A DNA stretch of 64,000 bases. Origin: Trichomonas vaginalis G3. Taxonomy: Eukaryota > Parabasalia > Trichomonadida > Trichomonadidae. A program made the translations under genes and the position numbers. Positions 56,763 through 64,000 of the stretch are shown one piece after another; positions within the stretch are counted from its first letter, which is position 1, and every line of letters starts with the position of its first letter. The notes below the pieces were generated by a model that was given only the letters and a program-made list of their open reading frames with translations, did not search any database and had not been told where the DNA came from. The stretch covers positions 26,628,082-26,692,081 of the forward strand of contig NC_067207.1 in the NCBI RefSeq assembly GCF_026262505.1. The letters are read 5' to 3'.

Positions 56763-56779
56763 TTTATTCTCATTAAAAT
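56763..56779. promoter_or_regulatory. Two-way promoter-like spacer
   Basis: TTTATTCTCATTAAAAT between divergent ATGs of the minor capsid-type and fibre genes. ATTTTA on the left mirrors TAAAAT on the right. Confidence 0.5.
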
Positions 56780-59700
56780 ATGACTATTGCTGCATATGCG
56801 TATGAAACAAATGAAGCAAGAAGAGCACATGAACTAGTAAACGAAAACTCAACTTTAACCATTGAAGGCAATGATTTAGTCATTGACGATGGAAAAACTA
56901 AAAAAGTCATTGATTTCGATACTTTTAACACTTATGACCCATTCATTACAACAAGCAAGGTTCCCATCATAAATGATGGAACGGTGCAATATATAAATTC
57001 TACAGTAGATGCCTCATTAGTGAAAGTATTAAATGTTCTCATTGAATTGTTAAAGAGCTTTCGATTTGACGACAACATTAAATGCCTAAAGAATTTAGTC
57101 ATGAATGAGAAACAAATTCTCGGCGTTGCTGGTAGCAGTAATGATGTACACCTTATGACATTAGAATATTATAACGAACATAAAGATGAACTGAAAGGAG
57201 AGAAGGGTGACACCGGACCTCAAGGACCACAAGGAATACAAGGAATACAAGGAATACAAGGAATACAAGGACCTCAAGGCGAAAACGGTTTGGATGGAAA
57301 GGATGGAAAGGATGGAAAAACTGCTAAATCATGGATATGGGACCTTATAAATACTGGTTTAACAGCTGCTTCATATGGAGTTCTTCAATACCAAATCGGA
57401 AAGATATGGGCGGTACTTGGTGAAGAAGTTTTAAATGACGTTAAAAATGCTTTGAACTTCATTTCAAATGGTTCGGATACTATTAAAACTTTATCTGGTT
57501 GGATGCAAGAAACAAGGAGTCAAATAGATACTGTAAGACGTATAGCAAACAATGCACGTACGGGATTGGATACTTTACGACAAGCACAAAATACACTAAA
57601 GGAAGCAAATGATATTCTTGGCTCAGTATCAGACATGCATGAAGATTGGCTTAAAGGTATTGACAAATCTTTAAAAAATCACAGTCAGTCTATTGCTGAC
57701 TACAAGAAAAGTATAGATTTTTTACATAGTGCTATGGACGTACATGATGGAAGCATAAGGAACTTACTTAATGCTAACAATAACTTACCAGGAACTATTA
57801 AAGCATTTATAAAGTCCTTTGTAAAACCCGGTGCTCTAACATTTAGGTCTTTGAGAGCAAGAGCATTGAAGTCAAGAGATGCAGAAACTCCAACAGAACC
57901 TACAGAAGGAACTGAAACAACAGAAACTCCAAAAGAACCACCAAAACCAACAGCTAATGAAATATTGTTCGAATATTTTCCAAGGTACTCTGTTCTCATT
58001 GCATACATTCAAGAAATACTTAAGAAAGCAGACTTGACTTTAGGAGATGATGAAAGTTCTGTATATCTTTCGTTCCAGTTTCAAATAGCAGAACTTTTGA
58101 GACAGATATGCTTAATGTATGACAACATCTCTGATTTCACAAGATATGATGACGACCATGACCCCGAACATGGTGAAGAAGAAGTTTTACAAACATCCAT
58201 TAAGACAGGAAAGGTTTTAACTCAAAGTCTCATTATTGACACCAAAGATGGCGAAGTGGACGTTCTTCAAGAGCTGAAGAAAAATACTTCTTCGGGAGGT
58301 GGTGGTAGGCATGAACTTGAAATAAATGAGATAGAAGAGAAATTAGCCGAAAAAGCAGATAAAGAACATAAACACAATATCTCCGATATAAATGAACTTC
58401 AAGCTACATTAAATAGTAAAGCGGACAAAAATGAACTTGACGCAATGAACAAAGTTTTGAAATCTCATAAACACAACATCTCCGATATAAATGAACTTCA
58501 AGCTACATTAAATAGTAAAGCGGACAAGAACCATGTTCATTATATAACTTCAGACGAACAGATTATAACGGACTACCATGGATATTTAACACGAAGTGAT
58601 GAAGCGAAGACAAAAAATGTTAATGAAAGAAGATATAAATACATTCGTGCTAAAGGTTATGACATAAGCTGTACTGTACAGTATGATGTAGCTAAAGCAC
58701 CAGAAGCATTTGGTTATACCGGTGAAATTTATGCCTCTACTTTCAATGTTAACGGTGTATTAGTTGAACCAAGATTTATGTTAAGAGTTAAGGCAAAAAT
58801 AACGTTTGAAGATGCTATTAAAAGTAAAGCTGACAAAGTTGAACTCGAAGCAACGAACAAAGTTTTGAAATCTCATAAACACAACATCTCCGATATAAAT
58901 GAACTTCAAGCTACATTAGACAGTAAAGCTGACAAGAACCATACACATAAATCCTTCACTACTGTTAGAGCAGACGACATAATATTGAACTTTGACCTTG
59001 GTTCAAGTGCACCATTAGAAAATCCAAGTACAAGCGTAAAAGATACACAATCTTAAATAAAAGAGTTGCAGGAATTGAAAGTCATGCCAGAAACTTTGAA
59101 GCACATGAACTACCAGCAATGTTAGATAAGAAAGCGACAAAACTTATGTGGATGCAGAACTAACAAAGAAATTTTCGAAACCAGATACAATGACATTTAC
59201 AACAGAAATTATAAATGGTGAACCAGCAACTCCATTTGAATTTGTTAGAGGTCTTCAACCAGATACTTTTGAATTTTTCTTGGATAATTCTATTGAACTA
59301 ACATTACATTATAAAAGTGGAACAAATGCAACATTTCATCCGGGAGATACATTCCAAATGGTATTTAATGACATAAGTTCTTTAGAATATGTTTATAGAG
59401 TTATGAGCATATATGATTTAATATATCCTATAGGAGCTGTTTATACGTCTATGAATCCAATAAATCCAAACACTTTATTTGGTGGTAGATGGTATGAAAT
59501 AGTTGACAGTTTTCCATTCTACACTAATACGCAGTCAATGAAGATGGGAGGTTCAAAGAAAATAGGTATTGAAAACCTTCCTTCACATATGCATAGGTTC
59601 AGTGGAAGAACATCTGTGGAAGGAAACCATTCACATTCAATAACAAAAAGAGGTTATACAAATCTTGCAGCGGGTTCGGATAGACAGGGAATGCAGATAT

Positions 59701-59858
59701 GATATCACAACTGACCCAAAGATGTTAGCACAGGTATTTTCTGTGGAACTGCAGGAAATCATACACATGTTGTAGCTGGTATTACAGACCCAGCAGGTAA
59801 TGGAAAAGATTATATGCCTCCTTATATAACAATGCACGCTTGGATACGAGTTGGTTAA
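56780..59858 (+). pseudogene. Collagen-like and phage-like fibre gene of element B, broken
   Basis: From its start: a 130-residue head, a collagen-like run of Gly-x-y (residues about 138-175: GPQGPQGIQGIQG, GKDGKDGK), a helical coiled stretch (TLKEANDILGSVSDMHEDWL), a Pro/Thr/Glu hinge, then shaft repeats HKHNISDINELQATLNSKAD occurring three times, and a tip with PIGAVYTSMNP, TLFGGRWYEIVDSF and GGSKKIGIENLPSHMH. The tip and shaft are those of phage tail fibres. The domain order suggests a long flexible receptor-binding fibre. Broken. Confidence 0.7.
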
Positions 59859-59877
59859 AATCTTTAACTTTACATAA

Positions 59878-60942
59878 ATGAGCTTGAAAGAAGTATTCGA
59901 ACAACATCCATGGAGGTCATTTAAGAATTCAATGAAGCTGCAAAGAGTTGGGGATTTACTAACAGAGCTGAAGTGAAAAGGTTCTTTGACAAAAATGTTG
60001 TACATCAAACAAAAATAAACCCTTACGACTACTTTTTACCAATTTACTCCAACACTCCTGACGCATACCAATTTGACACTCTCATTCAAAGCAGAAAAGG
60101 AGGACATAAACCATTCCTCATCTTCATAAATGTTAACACTCGTAAAGCATATGCATATCCAATGAAAAATAAAGGAACTCGTGAAGTGTTAAGAGTTTTA
60201 CAAAAGTTTGTAGCAGAACATAACCCAAGTACTTTAACATCAGACCAAGACGGTGCATACCTCAGCAACGAAATCACAGATTTTCTCATTAAGCATAACA
60301 TAACTCACTACACTACTGAAGACCATAACCATAACATACTCGGCATCATAAACCGCTTCATAAGAACTCTCAGAGATTTAAATCAAGAGCGAGACTTTAC
60401 CGAAGAAACAATGAAACATTTTCTCGAAGTTATAATTCCTCAACACATTCTACAACAGGACATACACCAAATTCAATGACACAACAACAAGAAGAAAAGT
60501 ATATACAAAAGAAACGAAGCCAAACACAAAATATCAGAAATTCAACACAATTTACCCTCATTCCTGGTACAAAAGTTCGTGTAGTTCTTGACGACAAACC
60601 GTTGACAAAGAAACGTTTAAGGTTAAGTAGAAACTATTATATCGTAGACTCTACACAAGGTAATGGATATCTTATAAAAGCTGCTGACGACTCCATAGCA
60701 TTTTACCCTCGACATAATTAGTGAAAGTAGTAATGGCAAACTTGCTGAAACCATTGACGAAGCAAAGCGAGGAGTGGTTATTGAAATACTTGGCTACAAC
60801 AAACGATGACACTTATAAAGTAAGATATGAAGGAGGCGTTGAAGATGTTATACCATCTAAGAACTTGAGAGAGTCGAAGCCAACACATCTGGGACCATTA
60901 GAGCGGGAGTACTGGAAAGAAAAAATATGCCAGAAAGAATAA
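59878..60942 (+). pseudogene. Retroviral-type (rve) integrase gene of element B, broken
   Basis: The product starts MSLKEVFEQHPW. The catalytic region reads PDAYQFDTLIQ with the first Asp, LTSDQDGAYLSNEITDFLI with the second, and HNHNILGIINRFIRTLRDLN. A C-terminal SH3-like tail follows (LIPGTKVRVVLDDKPLTKKR, YYIVDSTQGNGYLIKA), and then a stretch that may be a small chromodomain-like fold (YKVRYEGGVEDVIPSKNL). This is the Polinton type of integrase. It follows the fibre gene on the same strand. Broken. Confidence 0.7.
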
Positions 60943-60994
60943 GAAAATTCTTCTAAACTTTTTCGTTGGATGTAAATCAGACAAAAATATAATT

Positions 60995-61043
60995 TAGGTG
61001 AAGAGGTGAGATGTCACCTGTTTTCTCACCTGTTTTTTCACCC
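60995..61043. repeat. Switch-like palindrome, GGTGAG class variant
   Basis: GGTGAGATGTCACC with following CTCACC and TTCACC repeats, downstream of two convergent genes. Confidence 0.65.
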
Positions 61044-61050
61044 CAGTTTT

Positions 61051-62016
61051 TCACAAGCGTTTTACATGAATTGTACGATGTATATTTGAAATCCTAAACA
61101 ATTTCGTAGCTTCTATTTCTTCTGTCAGTATGTCAAAAGTTTTAACAATGCCGAAAGTTTCTTTATATTTCTTCTTGACGTCAGATAGAAGGAAATCGTC
61201 AGCAGTTGGATAGTTTTTGTTCAGAAATGCTAACATGTCCATTTTATTTTCTGCTGGCTTTTCTGCTTCTTTCTTTAAGTCTGCATAGTCGTTTCGCATT
61301 CTTTCTATCTCTTTGACGGAGTAGTTATATTTCCTAATTGCTGCTTTACATTTAGAACATTGCGGATTCATTTTTGCGTTATATTCTGAAACCTTACCTG
61401 CTAAAACAACTAAGGCGTCAATGGTTTTCTTTAACTCAAAAGCAGTTGGTCTTATCTGTTCGTTCCATATTTTACCTCTTCTATCTTTATCTCTTATCTG
61501 CCATACACATTCAGCAACTAACGAAACAAAGTTATCGTAGGTCTTAAACTCCCCGGATTTATATATGTCAGAAACATTCTTATATACCATGTCGCAATCT
61601 TTGTCCATAACCTTATGGTTGCAATGAAATCCTAGAAACTCATAGTTTACCTTTCGAATGAACTTCTTTATTTCTACTGAGTCAGTTGGTTTCACTTCTA
61701 TTTCATCGAATTCAGGAATAGTTAGTTTTTGATGCTGAATTTCAGGTAGTTTAGGTAAATGGTCAATAATGTCCTGCATTTCATAAAGATACTGTTCATT
61801 TGTTTCATCTTTCGCACTACAGTCTAAATTACTTGTTAAAAGTTCTTGCTTTATCTTCTGGATTTTTGTTTCGAAAGTATATGAAGAAGGAATGAAGCTT
61901 TTCATCTCTACTAACATTGACGTAGGATTCATGACTAACGAGTTTGGTGAAGTTGTTGTGGACAGAGTCCCGCCGTTCGCGGCTTGAATTGTTGTTGTGC
62001 CGATTGTTGAAATCAT
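61051..62016 (-). CDS. Second copy of the 17781-type protein, 321 aa
   Basis: Nearly identical to 17781-18722 apart from a few substitutions and an eight-residue N-terminal insert within QAANGGTLS, encoded by a GC-rich hairpin (GCCGTTCGCGGC, 61972-61983). The A copy reads straight through there, so the insertion or loss kept the frame. It has the same helical region, Cys/His cluster (FHCNHKVMDKDCD, NPQCSKCKAA), coiled coil and winged-helix-like end. The promoter side shows TTTTATTTTGTATGTAAAG, as for the KilA-N gene. Intact. Confidence 0.6.
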   Translation of the reverse strand: MISTIGTTTIQAANGGTLSTTTSPNSLVMNPTSMLVEMKSFIPSSYTFETKIQKIKQELLTSNLDCSAKDETNEQYLYEMQDIIDHLPKLPEIQHQKLTIPEFDEIEVKPTDSVEIKKFIRKVNYEFLGFHCNHKVMDKDCDMVYKNVSDIYKSGEFKTYDNFVSLVAECVWQIRDKDRRGKIWNEQIRPTAFELKKTIDALVVLAGKVSEYNAKMNPQCSKCKAAIRKYNYSVKEIERMRNDYADLKKEAEKPAENKMDMLAFLNKNYPTADDFLLSDVKKKYKETFGIVKTFDILTEEIEATKLFRISNIHRTIHVKRL

Positions 62017-62141
62017 ATCTTTACATACAAAATAAAAAAAATAAATAAAATAAAACTAACTTTATTTTTTCTATCTTAAGGAAATTCATGAAAATTCAAG
62101 ACCCTTTGGGTCTCGCCGCTTAGCGGCTGAGGGTGAGAAAT

Positions 62142-62179
62142 TAGGTGAAAAAAGAGGTGACATCTCACCTCTTCACCTA
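62142..62179. repeat. Switch-like palindrome, GGTGAC variant, reversed
   Basis: AGGTGACATCTCACCT with upstream GGTGAAAAA and downstream TTCACC. Upstream of the 61051 gene. Confidence 0.65.
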
Positions 62180-62204
62180 TAATATATTTTTGGTCATTTA
62201 CACT

Positions 62205-62329
62205 CATTTACGAAGAAGTTATGACAAAGCATTTACGAAGAAGTTATGACAAAGCATTTACGAAGAAGTTATGACAAAGCATTTACGAAGAAGTTATGAC
62301 AAAGCATTTACGAAGAAGTTATGACAAAG
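62205..62329. repeat. Five perfect tandem copies of a 25-base repeat
   Basis: The unit begins CATTTACGAAGAAGTTATGA. It is the reverse of the repeats at 8110 and 17275. No spacers or differences between units, so it is a plain tandem array. Confidence 0.9.
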
Positions 62330-62346
62330 TCACGAGGGTGAAAAAT

Positions 62347-62392
62347 TAGGTGAGAAAACAGGTGACATCTCACCTCTTCACCTAAATTATAT
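62347..62392. repeat. Switch-like palindrome, GGTGAC variant, reversed
   Basis: Same as at 62142, on the other side of the 25-base array, so two palindromes bracket it. Confidence 0.65.
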
Positions 62393-62494
62393 TTTAGGTC
62401 AAAGCTTCCACGAGAGAAAAGATTCCTCATTCGCTAAGGATTCCAAAAATGAAAAAATCATTGATTTCGGCTGAGAAAAAACAGCAAAACCCTT

Positions 62495-62557
62495 CTTCCA
62501 CGGGAACAAAGAAATAAAGAAGAAATAAAGTAAATTTTTTATTTATTCCCGTGGAAG
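62495..62557. repeat. Inverted repeat CTTCCACGGGAA / TTCCCGTGGAAG
   Basis: Perfect 12-base arms (62495-62506 and 62546-62557) around an A-rich loop of 39 bases that can partly extend the stem (AAATAAA with TTTATTT). Confidence 0.85.
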
Positions 62558-62629
62558 ATAGAGCACTTTTATGACACTTTTTATTCACGACAAACAAGAC
62601 AAACAAGACAAATAAAGAAAATAAGAAAA

Positions 62630-62712
62630 TACGGCGCTGTCGCGGTTCGAACCACAGACCTTGACCCCTCCATAACACCACCTTAGACCACTGTGCTACG
62701 TAGCCTGTCGAC
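62630..62712 (-). tRNA. tRNA-like Pol III unit of element B
   Basis: On the minus strand an A box (TAGCACAGTGG, 62688-62698) and a B box (GGTTCGAACC, 62644-62653) are followed by a T-rich stretch. The spacing between boxes is a little longer than in a plain tRNA. The D, anticodon and acceptor stems pair poorly, so I call it tRNA-like. It is not the same sequence as the unit at 16196. Confidence 0.4.
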
Positions 62713-62746
62713 ATAAGATTTTATAAATTGCATATTTGACGTAAAT

Positions 62747-63121
62747 TTATTTCCATCTGGCTTCCCACTGCATAAGATATTCATACGTGTTTGTAAGACA
62801 TTCATTAAACTTCTTTTCTATTGCATCTAATCTTGCGTTATTTTTTTCAATAACTTGTCTGTATTCTTCATCATCTCCAGCAGTGTTTGGGTCTTCACGT
62901 TTAAAATATTCATTGTTAACCAATTTTTTATCTACAAATTTTATTAGTGTTTGATTCACTTCGTTATGATAACGGTCATATTCTTTCAATACGTAAGTGA
63001 AGACAAAATGCGTCGTACCTTCAATCTTAAAGCTTAAAGAACTTTCAACACAGTTTTGAGGGTCTGTCAGTGCGTCAATGATATAGTATTCGAAGTCAGT
63101 CAATAATCTTTTTAAAGTCAT
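62747..63121 (-). CDS. Diverged member of the 21495 family, 124 aa
   Basis: MTLKRLLTDFEYYIIDALTD, HFVFTYVLKEYDRYHNEV, LIKFVDKKLVNNEYF, then a helix RLDAIEKKFNECLTNTYEYL. It follows the pattern of the 21495/49679 proteins but without their Lys/Glu tail. Together with those it gives element B two members, one per gene set. Divergent to the KilA-N gene. Intact. Confidence 0.5.
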   Translation of the reverse strand: MTLKRLLTDFEYYIIDALTDPQNCVESSLSFKIEGTTHFVFTYVLKEYDRYHNEVNQTLIKFVDKKLVNNEYFKREDPNTAGDDEEYRQVIEKNNARLDAIEKKFNECLTNTYEYLMQWEARWK

Positions 63122-63228
63122 TTCATACAGGATAAAATTTAATGTTGTGAAGAAATAGTGTTTATCTCAGAAAAAATAACGCTAATTTTATTTTTATTTA
63201 TTTTTTTATCCTGTATGTAAGGACAGAT

Positions 63229-64000
63229 ATGTCAACATTAGAGAACACAACAACTGCTATCGTTCATGAAGTCATAAATGAAGAATACGAGTACATACAA
63301 TATAACAAACAATTGAGACTCATTCGTTCTGTCAAAGACGACATGTACCAAATGCAAAGTATAATGAACGCTCTTCGTTCTACAAAGCAAGCATATCATT
63401 GGTTTGAAAACCAACAGGCAAAAGAACTTTTAGAAGAATTTCCTCATATGATTGCTTCCCTCGGTTTTCCGAGGGAAGAGATTCCGTACGAAAATCGCAA
63501 GAATTTGGCACCTGGTTTGAAAGGTTATTATGTTCATAGACTTTTAGTAAATGCTGTAGCAATGTGGGCTTCACCTCGTTATGCTTGTTATATTTTCATG
63601 ATGTTAGATGAACTATATAAAGCAGAACGTGGAGAGATGGAAAAGAAACTTCAAGCAAAAGATGAAGTCATTGAATCCAAAGACAAAAGCATACAGAAAA
63701 GAATACCACGTTCAGTACCAAAAGGAAAGGAAAAGAGTTATAAGTATATGATATATACTGAAGAGTTGGAGAAAGAAGAAGATAAAGATATGGTTATGTT
63801 GCATTTAGTCAGAAGAAACAACAAGAGCTTTTATGACCTTGCTAAGATTTACAAATCTGACAGAAACTGGTTCTATCGTGAAAACTTACCGATTTCAATG
63901 ACACCGAATGAGCAAATAAAAGAAATTGTCAAAAATACTCTTCCTCAAACACACTATGACATCAAAGGTTGCACAATACTTACCTTCAAAGAAGACTTAA
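63229..64000 (+). CDS. KilA-N domain protein of element B, runs off the window
   Basis: From ATG at 63229 the frame is open for 257 codons to the right edge. KilA-N domain: WFENQQAKELLEEF, then KGYYVHRLLVNAVAMWASPRY. The coiled coil and C-terminal domain match the A copy. Between the KilA-N halves, residues about 74-90 (IASLGFPREEIPYEN) are encoded by the palindrome at 63455-63478, where the A copy has a different GC-rich insert. Its start is preceded by TTTTATTTATTTTTTTATC as in A. A DNA-binding regulator is likely. Confidence 0.75.
   Translation, partial: MSTLENTTTAIVHEVINEEYEYIQYNKQLRLIRSVKDDMYQMQSIMNALRSTKQAYHWFENQQAKELLEEFPHMIASLGFPREEIPYENRKNLAPGLKGYYVHRLLVNAVAMWASPRYACYIFMMLDELYKAERGEMEKKLQAKDEVIESKDKSIQKRIPRSVPKGKEKSYKYMIYTEELEKEEDKDMVMLHLVRRNNKSFYDLAKIYKSDRNWFYRENLPISMTPNEQIKEIVKNTLPQTHYDIKGCTILTFKEDL
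63455..63478. repeat. Perfect palindrome inside the KilA-N gene
   Basis: Arms CTTCCCTCGG and CCGAGGGAAG around a TTTT loop. The module GAAGAGATTCCGTACGAAAA follows it here and also at about 19035 in element A. Confidence 0.9.

Larger units (their letters stand above)
40707..64000. mobile_element. Element B: Maverick/Polinton-like virus-type element, right end outside the window
   Basis: Begins with an A run and the same terminal block as element A (GGCTTCCAGG, GGCACTTCGTGCC, CTAGCCCTGAAGATG). 40770-51043 is nearly identical to 30862-20578 of element A, reversed. From about 51050 it shifts through repeats to a second gene set with its own ATPase, minor capsid, fibre and integrase, then to the 17781-type and KilA-N genes. 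It is broken in roughly twenty places, mostly in the first half and in the fibre and integrase genes. It is younger than element C, in which it sits. Confidence 0.75.

Noticed and set aside
62205-62329. Five perfect 25-base repeats that might suggest a CRISPR array
   Set aside because: The copies are directly adjacent with no spacers, no cas-type gene is near, and the host is a eukaryote. The same unit occurs loosely elsewhere.

Overview
The window looks like a piece of the Trichomonas vaginalis genome, or of a very close relative. It is AT-rich, its genes have no visible introns, one host gene has a TCA-type initiator a few bases before its ATG, and the host genes are families expanded in that parasite (ankyrin proteins, a VPS9-domain Rab exchange factor, a PX protein, a CFAP73/CCDC42-like axonemal coiled coil). 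More than three quarters of the window is made of large virus-like elements of the Maverick/Polinton and Polinton-like-virus group, read here as fossils.

Layout. 1-7884: host genes, including one gene running off the left edge, a beta-helix-type surface gene without a start codon, a flagellar coiled-coil gene, a PX gene, an unrecognised gene, an ankyrin gene relic and a VPS9-domain gene. 7885-32196: element A, complete from end to end with inverted terminal repeats that finish in A/T runs; it is broken in many genes. 32197-37075: host ankyrin gene (with decayed repeats after its stop) and a TPR/armadillo gene. About 37076-40706: left part of element C, a different lineage with a shorter capsid-type gene; no breaks were noticed in the part seen. 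40707-64000: element B, inserted in C, with its right end outside the window; it is broken in many genes.

How the element genes fit together. A and B carry a retroviral-type integrase, an FtsK/HerA-type packaging ATPase, a superfamily 3 helicase, a double jelly-roll-type major capsid gene, a smaller jelly-roll-type minor capsid gene, small glycine-rich basic proteins like the membrane-active minor capsid proteins of adenovirus, a KilA-N regulator and, unusually, fibres whose repeats and tip resemble bacteriophage tail fibres. No protein-primed DNA polymerase B was recognised, so the replication module seems to be the helicase plus a possible single-strand-binding protein. A's right half (20578-30862) and B's left half (40770-51043) are nearly the same sequence in opposite orientation. 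B then changes to a second gene set with its own ATPase, minor capsid, fibre and integrase, so B looks mosaic.

The least ordinary signals are the phage-like fibres, thirteen copies of a switch-like palindrome whose sub-repeats change together, a family of small GC-rich hairpins that also sit in frame inside genes, near-palindromic spacers of 14-40 bases between head-to-head genes, and two tRNA-like Pol III units inside elements.
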